Source: Nitrospira sp.
GTDB taxonomy: Bacteria; Nitrospirota; Nitrospiria; Nitrospirales; Nitrospiraceae
Assembly (NCBI GenBank): GCA_024760525.1
Contig: CP060500.1
Location: 62,001 to 126,000, forward strand
Direction: 5' to 3'
DNA: 64,000 nucleotides
Shown here: piece after piece, positions 24,938 through 34,203 of the stretch
Position numbering within the stretch: the stretch's first letter is position 1
Layout of the letters: each line of letters begins with the position of its first letter
Translations under genes and position numbers: made by a program
Notes under the pieces: generated by a model
Databases searched by the model: none
The model's input: the letters and a program-made list of their open reading frames with translations, nothing else
What the model was told of the DNA's origin: nothing

Positions 24938-27900
24938 CTACCGCCCGCGCCACAAAGCATAGAGAACTGGAATCACCAGAAGCGTCAGAATAGTTGAGCT
25001 GACCATACCGCCGATCATCGGCGCGGCAATCCGTTTCATCACATCGGCGCCGGTGCCGGTGGTCCACATGATGGGGAGCAAGCCGCCCATGATCGCAGCC
25101 ACCGTCATCATCTTCGGCCGCACTCGTTGAACCGCACCCTCCATGATGGCGTCGCGAAGGTCCTGAGCCGTTGTCATTCGACCTTCGCGCACGCGCCGAT
25201 CATACGCTTCATCGAGATAGACGAGCATCACCACGCCCGTCTCCGCCGCCACACCGGCCAGTGCGATAATGCCCACCCAGACCGCCACGCTGAGATTGTA
25301 GCCCAGGTAATGGAGATACCAGATCGCTCCGATCCCAGCGAAGGGGACAGACAAGAGCACGATCAGTGATTTCGCGAGCGATCGGAAATTGAGATACAGG
25401 AGCAACAGAATCACGGCGAGGGTCACGGGGATCACCAGCTTCAGCCGCTCTTCCGCGCGCACCAGATGCTCGTATTGACCGGTCCAGATCAGCCGATACC
25501 CAGAGGGGAGTGTGACCAGTTCGCGAACTGCTCGTTGGGCATCATGCACATAGCCGCGCAGATCGCGGCCGTTGACCGACACCGACACCAGGCCAGCGAG
25601 CGATCCCGCCTCATCCGCGATCGACGGGGGCCCCTGCGTGATCACCAGCTCCGCGATTTGTCCAAGGGGGATCTGCGCCCCGCTCGGTGTGGGAACCAAC
25701 ACCCGTTTAAGCCGGTCCGGATCATCACGTAATTCGCGCTTGTAGCGCACATTGACTGAATACCGTTCCCGTCCCTCGACCGTAGTCGTGACGGTCTCGC
25801 CGCCAATGGCCGAGGTGATGACAGCCTGCACGTCTCCCACCGTCAGACCGTAGCGGGCAGCTTCACGTCGATTGACGGTCAAATCCAGGTAATAGCCCTC
25901 GTTGAGCCGTTCTGCAAAGGCGCTCTTGGTGCCAGGCACAGTGGCCAAGACTTGCTCGATCTCCAAGCCGATTCTCTCGATGGTCTTCAGATCCGGTCCC
26001 AGGACTTTGATGCCGACCGGGCTGCGCACCCCGGTGGTGATCATCTCGGTGCGAGTCTGAATCGGCATCCACCAGATGTTCGGAAATCCGGGAATGCGGA
26101 GCTTGGCATCCATCTCGTCCAGCAAACGATCCCAGGTCATGCCGGGCCGCCATTGCGATTCAGGTTTGAGGGTGACTGTAATTTCTGCCATGCCGACAAA
26201 GGCCGGATCAGTGGCAGTCGGAGCCTTGCCCATTTTTCCGAAAACCCGTTCCACTTCCGGGAAGGTCGCGAGCAACTGATCCTGAACCTGCAGCACCTTG
26301 GCCGATTCAGGAATGGAGAGACCAGGGACGGTGGTCGGCATGTAGAGAATGGTCCCCTCGTTCAGTGGCGGCATGAATTCTGCGCCCAAACGTGAAAAGA
26401 TCGGCGTCGTGAATCCGAATATCACGACCGCCAGACCGAGTGTCAGCCACCGGACCCGTAACGCACCGGCGAGGATCGGCCGATACAAAGCGACGAGCAG
26501 CCTATTCAGCGGATTCTTGGCTTCCGCCCGGATGCGCCCCCGGATCAGGAGAACCATTAGTACAGGAGCCAAGGTTACCGAGAGTGCGGTGGCGAACAGC
26601 ATCGAGAAGGTTTTGGTATAGGCCAAGGGCGTGAATAACCGGCCCTCCTGCGCCTCTAGTGCGAAGATCGGCAGGAACGACACGGCGATCACCAAGAGCG
26701 AGAAGAACAATGGACGGCCGACTTCTTTGGCTGCTGCGATGATGGTTTCAATCCGGTCCGCATTCGGTCCTTGTTCCAACCGCTTGTGCGCGTTCTCCAC
26801 CATCACGATGGCTGCATCCACCATCGCGCCGATGGCAATGGCAATTCCTCCGAGCGACATGATGCTGGAGGTGATGTTCAGGTACGCCATTGGGATGAAC
26901 GCGAGCAGCACTGCTACGGGCAGGATGAGAATCGCCACCAGGGCGCTACGCAGGTGAAACAGAAAGACGACCGCGACCAGGCTGACAATAATAGACTCCT
27001 CCAGGAGTTTCTCGTGAAGTACTGCAATAGCCCGATGAATGAGATCAGACCGGTCATAGGTGGGGACGATGCGGACGCCGTCGGGTAGAGCCGGCGTGAT
27101 CTCTGCCAGCCTGGCTTTGACCTGCTCGATCACGGCAAGCGCGTTTTCACCGGCCCTCATGATCACGATCCCGCCGACTGTTTGGCCCTTGCCGTCCAAC
27201 TCGGCAATACCCCGACGCTGGTCCGGTCCGATTTGGACATGGGCAATATCCCGGATCAAGATAGGTGTGCCCCGCCCATCCGTCCCGACAGGGATCAGCT
27301 CGATATCATCAATAGAACGCAGGTAGCCACGCCCACGAACGATGTATTCCGTGCCAGCCATTTCCAAGACACGGCCACTCACTTCAGCATTGCTGTTCCG
27401 AACTGCTTCGATGACCGTCTGAATCGGCAGCCGATAAGCCGCTAATGTGTTGGGGTCCACTTCGATTTGATACTGCTTGACGAATCCGCCGACTGCCGAC
27501 ACTTCTGCCACCCCCGGCACACTTTCCAGTTGGTAGCGCAGGTGCCAATCTTGAAGACTGCGGAGCTGCGCCAGATCGTGCGCGCCAGACTCGTCGACCA
27601 ATGCATACTGATAGACCCACCCAACACCGGTCGCGTCGGGACCTAGAGTCGGTGCGACTCCGGCTGGTAACTTCCCGGTCAGCTTCTGCAGGTATTCCAG
27701 CACACGACTGCGTGCCCAGTACAAGTCCGTCCGGTCTTCGAAGATCACGTAGACGTATGAGACCCCGTATTCTGAGACTCCTCGAACCCGTTTGACTTTC
27801 GGACCGGCCAGCAGAGAGGTGACGATCGGATAGGTGACCTGGTCTTCAATCAACGTCGGGCTGCGCCCCTGCCACTCGGTATAGATGGTCACCTGGACAT

Positions 27901-28030
27901 CGGACAGGTCCGGCACCGCATCCAGCGGAACCTTAAAAGCCGTCCACAGGCCCCAACCTGCCAGCAGCAACACACAGAGGATGACGAGGACTGGATTGCG
28001 TGCACTCCCTTCGATGAGTCGTGCGATCAT
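24938..28030 (-). CDS. cusA: CusA-type heavy-metal RND efflux pump
   Basis: 1030 residues, 12-helix RND proton antiporter of the inner membrane. The TM4 motif AIGAMVDAAIVMVENAHKRLE is the HME4 form seen in Cu(I)/Ag(I) pumps, unlike the DFGxxxDGAVV of zinc/cobalt pumps. Periplasmic Met residues in the CusA substrate region are present (IWWMPIQTRTEMITTG, VFGKMGK). Third component of cusC-cusB-cusA, 51 bases after cusB. The row continues back to an Hg-type merR. Confidence 0.9.
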   Translation of the reverse strand: MIARLIEGSARNPVLVILCVLLLAGWGLWTAFKVPLDAVPDLSDVQVTIYTEWQGRSPTLIEDQVTYPIVTSLLAGPKVKRVRGVSEYGVSYVYVIFEDRTDLYWARSRVLEYLQKLTGKLPAGVAPTLGPDATGVGWVYQYALVDESGAHDLAQLRSLQDWHLRYQLESVPGVAEVSAVGGFVKQYQIEVDPNTLAAYRLPIQTVIEAVRNSNAEVSGRVLEMAGTEYIVRGRGYLRSIDDIELIPVGTDGRGTPILIRDIAHVQIGPDQRRGIAELDGKGQTVGGIVIMRAGENALAVIEQVKARLAEITPALPDGVRIVPTYDRSDLIHRAIAVLHEKLLEESIIVSLVAVVFLFHLRSALVAILILPVAVLLAFIPMAYLNITSSIMSLGGIAIAIGAMVDAAIVMVENAHKRLEQGPNADRIETIIAAAKEVGRPLFFSLLVIAVSFLPIFALEAQEGRLFTPLAYTKTFSMLFATALSVTLAPVLMVLLIRGRIRAEAKNPLNRLLVALYRPILAGALRVRWLTLGLAVVIFGFTTPIFSRLGAEFMPPLNEGTILYMPTTVPGLSIPESAKVLQVQDQLLATFPEVERVFGKMGKAPTATDPAFVGMAEITVTLKPESQWRPGMTWDRLLDEMDAKLRIPGFPNIWWMPIQTRTEMITTGVRSPVGIKVLGPDLKTIERIGLEIEQVLATVPGTKSAFAERLNEGYYLDLTVNRREAARYGLTVGDVQAVITSAIGGETVTTTVEGRERYSVNVRYKRELRDDPDRLKRVLVPTPSGAQIPLGQIAELVITQGPPSIADEAGSLAGLVSVSVNGRDLRGYVHDAQRAVRELVTLPSGYRLIWTGQYEHLVRAEERLKLVIPVTLAVILLLLYLNFRSLAKSLIVLLSVPFAGIGAIWYLHYLGYNLSVAVWVGIIALAGVAAETGVVMLVYLDEAYDRRVREGRMTTAQDLRDAIMEGAVQRVRPKMMTVAAIMGGLLPIMWTTGTGADVMKRIAAPMIGGMVSSTILTLLVIPVLYALWRGR

Positions 28031-28081
28031 TGTTTTTCACCCCTCCCATCCCGCGGGTGCCGAGACGCCCGCTTTTCCCAA

Positions 28082-29809
28082 CTACAGGCCTCCCGCTACG
28101 ACCGAAAACTGAAACTTCTCGGCAATGGGCGACCGTCCTGGCACTGCCACATTGACCGTTACTAGCCAAGTTCCGCCCATGCCGAACATCACCGTGCTTT
28201 CATAGAGTCCGTCTTTGGTATGGTGCGCCGTCACCTTGGAATCAGTCATGCCTGGCATCGGCATGGTATAGACGAACAAGACTTGCGCAGTGGTCACCGG
28301 CTGGCCGGTCTGATCTGTGACCTTGAGCCTGAGGAGAACCTCACCGACCTTGGGTGTTTCGGGAAGGGTTGTGAAGGTCAGAACATATCCTGCTACCTTG
28401 CGAGCTTCGGAGGTGGCTTTGGCTGAGTCCGAAGCCATGCCAGACATTCCGCTCATCCCTTTCATGCCCTCCATCCCTTTCAAGCCTTGCATGCCTTCTA
28501 TCCCTTCCATTTTGCCTTCATGGGCACCGCGCATTTGCCAGTCAGCCATGCCAATTTGGCCCATCATGGCCTGCATACTCCCGGCCGAGGCCAGCTTGCT
28601 CTCGGCGTCCAACAAGAAATTGGCCGAGGTCACAACACGATCTCCTTCTTTGAGACCTTCGAGAACTTCCACGCGATCCTGGCTCTGTCGGCCAAGCTTG
28701 ATCGGATAGGGCTGATAGATCCCTTGGTCTCGATCGAGAAACACCAGTTGCCGGAGGCCGGTATCCAGCACTGCCTCCTTCGGCACGACCAACGTCTTGA
28801 CCGCAGCCGTCTGCAAGATCACGTTCCCATACATGCCTGGCTTCAGCTTCAGTTCAGGATTCGGAAATTCCGACCGTACCCGCACGGTGCGGGCTTCGGT
28901 ATTCAGGGTCGGATAGACATAGGCGACCTTGCCGTGGAACGCCTCTCCCGGATAGGCGGCAAAGGTAACCGTTGCCGGCTGACCGACCTTTGTGGCCGCC
29001 ACTTCTGATTCATAAATATCGGCGTAGATCCAGACCGTGGAGAGATCTGCGACCTCATATAGTGTCGTGCCCGGCTCCACATATTTCCCCGGCAAGGCCT
29101 CCCGTTTCATCACGATCCCGGAGGAAGGAGCGTACACCGTGAGCACCGGCTCTGCTTTGCCACGACGCTCCAGCGCGGCGATTTGTGCATCGGTCACATC
29201 CCAGAGGCGAAGCCGTTCTCGTGCGCTCACGACGAGGGCGGCGGCATTCTCCTTTGCGTCGGCCAGCAGACTGGCAGCCAATTGAGCCTGCGTCCTGACT
29301 GCCAACAGGTATTCCTCCTGGGTTGTAAGGAGATCTGGCGAGTAGATGGTAAAGAGCGGTTCGCCCTTGCGCACCGGCCGGCCGATCGAATCAACAAAGA
29401 CCTTGCGGATCCATCCTGAAATTTTGAGAGTGACTTGGGTAAACCTACGTTCATCGTAGTCGACCGTCCCGACCGTGCGAATCTCTTGCTCCAATGTCGC
29501 GTAGCTCACCGGAGCACTGCGGACGCCGATCAACTGTCTCGCCACAGCCGGAACAGCCACAGCCCCGGACGGAGCGTCGGACATGCCTGGCATCGGTTCC
29601 AAGTCTCTCGTGGGCTTTGCGCCTTCCATCGACATCCCCTTCATGGACATATCTTCCAACTCATGGCCCTTCATCTCCCCACTTCCCTTCATCCCCGACA
29701 TATCGTTCATCGCCCGATGCGCGGCGAAGAACCCGGCGACGACTCCGACGAACAGGCCGGCTACTGCGACACCGACAACAAGACTTTTTCTGCCTATGGC
29801 ATGACTCAT
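28082..29809 (-). CDS. cusB: CusB-type periplasmic adaptor with extra Met-rich and YtkA-like parts
   Basis: 575 residues. One N-terminal membrane anchor (~8-30) is followed by a Met/His-rich stretch (DMSGMKGSGEMKGHELEDM... to ~80), the adaptor core with lipoyl/beta-barrel parts (GTVDYDERRFTQVTLKISGWI, SGIVMKREALPGKYVEPGTTLYEVADLSTVWIYADIYE), a second Met-Gly-rich linker (~435-470), and a C-terminal YtkA/FixH-like beta domain (LRLKVTDQTGQPVTTAQVLFVYTMPMPGMTDSKVTAHHTKDGLYESTVMFGMGGTW). The Met runs suit Cu(I)/Ag(I) handover and may replace a CusF, which is absent. Overall longer than typical CusB (~400). Confidence 0.88.
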   Translation of the reverse strand: MSHAIGRKSLVVGVAVAGLFVGVVAGFFAAHRAMNDMSGMKGSGEMKGHELEDMSMKGMSMEGAKPTRDLEPMPGMSDAPSGAVAVPAVARQLIGVRSAPVSYATLEQEIRTVGTVDYDERRFTQVTLKISGWIRKVFVDSIGRPVRKGEPLFTIYSPDLLTTQEEYLLAVRTQAQLAASLLADAKENAAALVVSARERLRLWDVTDAQIAALERRGKAEPVLTVYAPSSGIVMKREALPGKYVEPGTTLYEVADLSTVWIYADIYESEVAATKVGQPATVTFAAYPGEAFHGKVAYVYPTLNTEARTVRVRSEFPNPELKLKPGMYGNVILQTAAVKTLVVPKEAVLDTGLRQLVFLDRDQGIYQPYPIKLGRQSQDRVEVLEGLKEGDRVVTSANFLLDAESKLASAGSMQAMMGQIGMADWQMRGAHEGKMEGIEGMQGLKGMEGMKGMSGMSGMASDSAKATSEARKVAGYVLTFTTLPETPKVGEVLLRLKVTDQTGQPVTTAQVLFVYTMPMPGMTDSKVTAHHTKDGLYESTVMFGMGGTWLVTVNVAVPGRSPIAEKFQFSVVAGGL

Positions 29810-29825
29810 GGCGGATTCCTCCCTA

Positions 29826-31115
29826 TTAGCTGTTTTCGTTCAGGTCGGTTCCGATCACTTGTTCAAGTTCCGCGAGTCGGTTCTCCCGCTCGACAAGCGC
29901 CCGGTAATACTCCAGCTGAAATCCTCGCAAGGATCGCTGGGTGTCAATAAGATCCAAGAACCCTCCTTTTCCCGCGCGATACCCCACTCGCGCCGCTTCC
30001 AAGTGCTGCACGGCCTGCGGCAGGATCGTGGTGTGATACAACGTCGCCACCTGTTCACTCGCCCGGACCTTGGCCAGGAGGTCGTTGATCTGAAACCGGG
30101 TCAGGTTTTCTAAGGTATGTTGCTGCGCCCGCGCGGCCGAGACCGCTGCCGCGGCTTCCTGCACGCCTGCGTCATACTTCGGCTTGGTCCAAAACGCGAA
30201 CGGGATGCTCATCGCCACGTAGGCGCCGAATCCGTTGTTGGCCTGATAGTTCTGGAAGCGCTGAAACGCCACGTTGAAGTCCGGGTAGTACTGACGCTGG
30301 GCCAGCTCGTGGGACTGCTCGTTCCGCAGCACCGTCAGTTCAGCGACTTTCAGCTCCGGCCTGTCGTTCAGCGCGAGGCGGTGCAGTTCCTCGATGGTCT
30401 TGTCGAACGGCTTCTGAGACGGCTCTGGAGCAATTCCCAAAGGTGATGCAGGATCCCGATCCAGGAGCGTATTCAGCAACGCTTCGGCGGTTTCGCGGCG
30501 CTGTTCCAGGACAGGAAGCTGCTGCTGGAGCAGGGATAGCTCGACGTGGGCCTTGAGGACATCGGCCTGCGATCCCTTTCCCGTGCGGAACTTCGCGTTC
30601 GCAATCTCTACGAATTGTCTGACCAGATCCACCTGTTCATGATGGATCTGAACCGCTTTTTGCGCGAGAAACAGTTCGTAGTAAGCCTGCTTCAGGCGGG
30701 CGACCAGTTCTCGTTCCTTTGCACGAACCACCTGCGCGGTCATGTCGGCTGAACGGCTTGCCACATCGCCTTTGAGCGCAAGTTTGCCAGGGAATGGGAC
30801 ATTCTGCGAAAAGCCGAAGATCGTGTTGCCCGTTTGCGTGACGTTGAAGGTCTGCGGGAAATTCCACAACTGAACTGACAGGATCGGATCGTCCAATGAC
30901 CGAGCTGGCGTAATCCGATTCGTGGCAGCTTCCCATTGCTTGCGCGCCGCCACAAGTTCAGGATTTTTGGCCAAGGCTTCCGGGATCAAGTCTGGTAACA
31001 CCAAGGACGGTTGCGCAGTGTGTTCGACGGCATGGGCGATATGGCGCGCATTTATCGCGAAGGTCATGCTCACAACTGTTATGGTCAGCAGCCAAAACCG
31101 AATTGATAGAGTCAT
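29826..31115 (-). CDS. cusC: CusC-type TolC-family outer-membrane channel
   Basis: 429 residues: signal peptide, then two TolC-type helical repeats (ALAKNPELVAARKQWEAATNRITPARSLDDPILS; LKQAYYELFLAQKAVQIHHEQVDLVRQFVEIANAKFRTGKGSQADVLKAHVELSLLQQQL; second half DFNVAFQRFQNYQANNGFGAYVAMSIPF). It would form the outer-membrane tunnel of the Cus pump. Stop is 17 bases before cusB. Confidence 0.88.
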   Translation of the reverse strand: MTLSIRFWLLTITVVSMTFAINARHIAHAVEHTAQPSLVLPDLIPEALAKNPELVAARKQWEAATNRITPARSLDDPILSVQLWNFPQTFNVTQTGNTIFGFSQNVPFPGKLALKGDVASRSADMTAQVVRAKERELVARLKQAYYELFLAQKAVQIHHEQVDLVRQFVEIANAKFRTGKGSQADVLKAHVELSLLQQQLPVLEQRRETAEALLNTLLDRDPASPLGIAPEPSQKPFDKTIEELHRLALNDRPELKVAELTVLRNEQSHELAQRQYYPDFNVAFQRFQNYQANNGFGAYVAMSIPFAFWTKPKYDAGVQEAAAAVSAARAQQHTLENLTRFQINDLLAKVRASEQVATLYHTTILPQAVQHLEAARVGYRAGKGGFLDLIDTQRSLRGFQLEYYRALVERENRLAELEQVIGTDLNENS

Positions 31116-31262
31116 GTGATGGCCCTCCCAAAAACTTTCCCGTCCACGATTGCCGCGGATCTCGGGCCCTGTCTTGCTCCAGAAGGAGCAGCTGAGTGAA
31201 TCGCGGTCCGGCGTCGGGCCGGGAACGCGACGATGAGACAGTTGAAGGAAGAACCGAGGAGA

Positions 31263-31637
31263 TCAGATACGAAGCACGGTGCTTGCGAGAGACTGATGCG
31301 GAGGAGAACTCGATTCGAGAGACTGAGATGGGTGGAAAATACTCTTGAACTGGTAGCTCACGGCTGGGAGTGCGACCGGAGCATGATCTGCCGACCAATG
31401 ATGGTCCATGAGTAACGAAAAAGACTGAGAGGAGGACCCGACTCCTAGAGTTTTGAAGGCGTCGCACAACTGCCGAACCGGTTCCTCCACGGGAGTTGAA
31501 CAGCCGTTTGCCATCGAGGCATCGGTGGTCCCCGATAGTGGCAGGAGACAGGCGTAGGCGTTGAAACTGAACGCCAGCAGAAACACCACGATCGTTGCGG
31601 CAAGAAATGATCGGGAGTGATAGGAACCTAATCGCAT
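31263..31637 (-). CDS. Small secreted hypothetical protein of the metal row
   Basis: 124 residues with an N-terminal hydrophobic signal (FLAATIVVFLLAFSFNAYAC) and three Cys in the mature part (ACLL, NGCSTP, RQLCDAF) plus a DHHWSADHAP His cluster. It has no recognised domain. It lies between DsrE and cusC on the same strand, so metal sensing or binding is possible but unproved. Confidence 0.5.
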   Translation of the reverse strand: MRLGSYHSRSFLAATIVVFLLAFSFNAYACLLPLSGTTDASMANGCSTPVEEPVRQLCDAFKTLGVGSSSQSFSLLMDHHWSADHAPVALPAVSYQFKSIFHPSQSLESSSPPHQSLASTVLRI

Positions 31638-31681
31638 AGCGTCAGTCTATCCCTCGTCCAGGTCAAGCGTCAACGGTATCT

Positions 31682-32221
31682 CTAATACACAATCACTCGG
31701 TCAGCGGATGCGAACATCTCCACCATGTTGGTCAGCGAAACAGGGGTCACTGAAGAGGCAACTCGCGCAGGATCGATGTTGTAGAGGAGCATCATGGTCT
31801 GATTTCCGTAGATTTCAACGCCCAACTTGTTCTTGAGAACATCGAAGTACTCGCCATAGTTGTGCGGCACCTGCTCCAGCGGCACGCCCATCTGCTCCGA
31901 CAGGCTTTGTCGTTCTCGCTCAGGCAGGCCAGCGCGATCCAGCGCAGTGGACTCGGAGCCGACGAGCTTCCTGAACCATCCGAATCCCTTGGTCACTGAC
32001 GTGACGGCGCTCGCATCCACCAGAATCGTGACCTTGTGGCCCGCTTTCACCGCAGCCCAGGCCACATTCGGCACGGCACAAATTTGCGCATCATCCAGCC
32101 CGAGGGATGTCTTCATATGGATCAGTAAGTTGGCTGCGGAGGCTTCTCTTACCCCTAATCCAACGCTTACCATGAGTGCCATGAACATTCCGATGACGAA
32201 GAACATAATTCGGTGATTCAT
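31682..32221 (-). CDS. Secreted DsrE-family protein
   Basis: 179 residues with a signal peptide ending near EASA. The mature part is DsrE/DsrF-like (LLIHMKTSLGLDDAQICAVPNVAWAAVKAGHKVTILVDASAVTSVTKGF ... YGEYFDVLKNKLGVEIYGNQTMMLLYNIDP). Periplasmic DsrE proteins are rarer than cytoplasmic ones. It overlaps the AhpD-like gene before it by four bases, so the two are translationally coupled in the metal row. Confidence 0.78.
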   Translation of the reverse strand: MNHRIMFFVIGMFMALMVSVGLGVREASAANLLIHMKTSLGLDDAQICAVPNVAWAAVKAGHKVTILVDASAVTSVTKGFGWFRKLVGSESTALDRAGLPERERQSLSEQMGVPLEQVPHNYGEYFDVLKNKLGVEIYGNQTMMLLYNIDPARVASSVTPVSLTNMVEMFASADRVIVY

Positions 32222-32622
32222 GATGCGCTCTCCTCACTCTTATGGCTCATAGATTGGTGGTCGCAGCAACCCGACGCGGCCGAAGCCGGCCTACTATCGA
32301 GGCATTCCTTGTAAGCAGCAAAGGCCTTCAGCGCCCACTCCTCTCCGGGGCAGCCCTGCATGGTCATGGCGACTTCGAGGAACTCGATCAGTTCCTCCTG
32401 CGTGATGCCTTTGTCGTACGCCATCTGCACGTACGCACGAATGCAGGGTTCGCAGCGGATCGCGATTGAAATCGCCATGGACGAGAGCAGTTTATACTTC
32501 GCTGGGACCGCCGCGTCTCGATAGGCTTCCTGGCGCATACGCAGCAGTCCGCCAGTGACTTTCGGACTCAACTTCCTGAGTTCGGCGAATAGTCCAGCTT
32601 CAACATTGGTTGTCTGATCCAT
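32218..32622 (-). CDS. AhpD-like carboxymuconolactone decarboxylase family protein
   Basis: 134 residues from ATG 32622 (GGAGGA upstream). The active motif is Cys57-EP-Cys60 (IRCEPCIRAYVQMAYDKGITQEELIEFLEVAMTMQGCPGEEW), followed by a Cys-Cys-His tail (SGCCDHQS) that may bind metal. This short form commonly accompanies arsenic and mercury resistance genes. Stop overlaps the secreted DsrE start by four bases. Confidence 0.83.
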   Translation of the reverse strand: MDQTTNVEAGLFAELRKLSPKVTGGLLRMRQEAYRDAAVPAKYKLLSSMAISIAIRCEPCIRAYVQMAYDKGITQEELIEFLEVAMTMQGCPGEEWALKAFAAYKECLDSRPASAASGCCDHQSMSHKSEESAS

Positions 32623-32669
32623 GATGTTGTCTTCCTCCTCCCGCGCACCGCTCACCTCCTGCCCCTCGC

Positions 32670-33023
32670 CTACTTTTCGAGCACCCGCGCCTTGTATGCC
32701 GACAGCGGGCTACCAGCCCCTTCGATGGCCTTGACCAGCGCCTCCGTACCCACTTTGTTCGCATCGAACGTCACCGAGGCTCGCGTATCCGAATAATCGG
32801 AGAAAATGACCCACTTTGTTCCCACCCTGAACTCGACCGTGCTGACGCCCGGAACCTTGGCGAGCGCTTCCTTCACGTCCTTGACGCAAGCCCCGCACGT
32901 CATGCCGTCGATCTGCAAGGTCACCGTCCGAAGCCTCCGGTTCTCAGCCGCAAGACCATGGAACTCCGTCAGCGGAAGCGTCGCCACCCCAACAAGAAGA
33001 CACGTCCGAATCACGTGCCACAT
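32670..33023 (-). CDS. merP: MerP-like periplasmic heavy-metal-binding protein
   Basis: 117 residues with a signal peptide (~1-26) and one HMA domain carrying GMTCGACVKDVKEALAKVPGVSTVEF, the metal-binding Cys43 and Cys46. It fits MerP, which passes Hg(II) to MerT, although a general metallochaperone is possible. The domain is slightly longer than Tn501 MerP (about 91 residues) with an extra loop (GTKWVIFSDYSDTRASVTF). 96 bases separate it from merT. Confidence 0.8.
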   Translation of the reverse strand: MWHVIRTCLLVGVATLPLTEFHGLAAENRRLRTVTLQIDGMTCGACVKDVKEALAKVPGVSTVEFRVGTKWVIFSDYSDTRASVTFDANKVGTEALVKAIEGAGSPLSAYKARVLEK

Positions 33024-33118
33024 GCCTGATCACCTTCCTCCAAGAGATAACTCAGAGCGAATAGTCGTGCCGGCCGCATCAGACCGATCCCTCACTGATC
33101 ACCCGTCACCTCTCCCTC

Positions 33119-33508
33119 TCACAGAGCTAACCAATACGGTGCCAAGACCAACAGCAAGGCCAGGGCTGCTATCAGCCACAGCCACGTCCGGTTCGGCCCA
33201 CTCGCTGATCGAGCAGCACTTCCGACCTCTGTCGCGCACGCGGCCGAGGGGTTCCGGTACGCGTAATAGAAACTCATGCCAAGTAAGAGCAAGGTCAGGC
33301 CGATAAACCACGGCCTGTAGGGCAACAAGGCTTTCAAGGTTCCGGCTGTGCCGGCCAGGAACCCTGTGGCCCCCACACCCACACCGAGTGCTGCGAACAC
33401 CACCGGCCCGATGCAGCAGATCGAGGCGAAAACCGAGGCCACCAGCCCGCCAATCATCGTTGCCGTCCCGCCTTTCGTCATGTAAACAGCCTTCCGATCA
33501 GCGTCCAT
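33119..33508 (-). CDS. merT: MerT-like mercuric transport protein
   Basis: 129 residues, about three or four membrane helices. The Cys pair in helix one (ASICCIGPVVFAALGVG, Cys31-Cys32) matches the ICCxGP motif of MerT, which takes Hg(II) from MerP and moves it inward. One further Cys lies in the loop (SAACATEVG), where MerT normally has two. It starts 105 bases after merR, in the row governed by the MerR operator. Confidence 0.82.
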   Translation of the reverse strand: MDADRKAVYMTKGGTATMIGGLVASVFASICCIGPVVFAALGVGVGATGFLAGTAGTLKALLPYRPWFIGLTLLLLGMSFYYAYRNPSAACATEVGSAARSASGPNRTWLWLIAALALLLVLAPYWLAL

Positions 33509-33613
33509 ACCTGACTCACCACCGCGAACAGACAGAACCCCGATCATTCTTCATACGGACACATGGCCCTCACCTCGTTCACAACGCCGTCAATCGTCAG
33601 TATTGGCTTGCTC

Positions 33614-34054
33614 TCACTCATTCCCTGTACGACTTCTTCCTAACGCCTTGTCTTCACTGTCCAGGCTCGCCAGAATAGGGCATCGATTCGTCGGCCGTCT
33701 GGCCCGGCAGGTTCGGATCAAGTGTCGCAGCGCCGTCGCCAGCGCTTGCAGATCCCGCACTTTCGCCCCCACGTGTTTCAACTTGGCCTCGGCTTTTCGT
33801 TGAACATCACCACAGCGGGCTTTCGAGCTGACCTGAAGATCAAGCAGTTCCTTGATCTCATGGAGCGTGAAGCCCAACGCCTGCGCATTCTTGATGAACC
33901 GCAGCCGCCTTTGAGCTTCTCTGTTGTAGAGCCTGTAGCCGGATGGCAGCCGAGAGGTGGGGCCGAGTATGTGGCGTCGTTCGTAGTAGCGAATCGTTTC
34001 GATATTCACCGCAGCAGCTTTTGCGAATTGTCCAATTGTGAGTTCGGTCGGCAT
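33614..34054 (-). CDS. merR: Hg(II)-type MerR regulator
   Basis: 146 residues from ATG 34054. Winged-helix start (TELTIGQFAKAAAVNIETIRYYERRHIL) and a dimer helix. The three mercury ligands of Tn501 MerR (Cys82, Cys117, Cys126) are found at Cys81, Cys116 and Cys125 (ARCGDVQ, IRTCRARRPTNRCPIL), the same spacing offset by one. So it should sense Hg(II). Upstream open frame is ignored. Its operator at 34083 is 29 bases from the start, so it controls itself and the row merT-merP-...-cusA. Confidence 0.93.
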   Translation of the reverse strand: MPTELTIGQFAKAAAVNIETIRYYERRHILGPTSRLPSGYRLYNREAQRRLRFIKNAQALGFTLHEIKELLDLQVSSKARCGDVQRKAEAKLKHVGAKVRDLQALATALRHLIRTCRARRPTNRCPILASLDSEDKALGRSRTGNE

Positions 34055-34082
34055 GTCCACCTCATCGATGACGATACACCCT

Positions 34083-34102
34083 GTACCATAGTACTGAGTC
34101 AA
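34083..34102 (-). promoter_or_regulatory. MerR operator/promoter
   Basis: Reading the minus strand: TTGACT (34102-34097) then C-A and GTAC-TATG-GTAC (34094-34083), exactly the same offset of the GTAC-N4-GTAC dyad from the -35 box as in the Tn501/Tn21 mer promoter. A -10 box is placed 18-20 bases from the -35 (TGTATC or TATCGT), the long spacer expected for MerR control. Confidence 0.75.
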
Positions 34103-34203
34103 GAGGGCTGTGTGTCTTTCATCCTCTTCCAAGCCATAAGGATCTCTTTCACGGGTGACTTTCCTCGACTGCCTCCACGGTCCAGAGACTGGTAATGGTG
34201 TGA

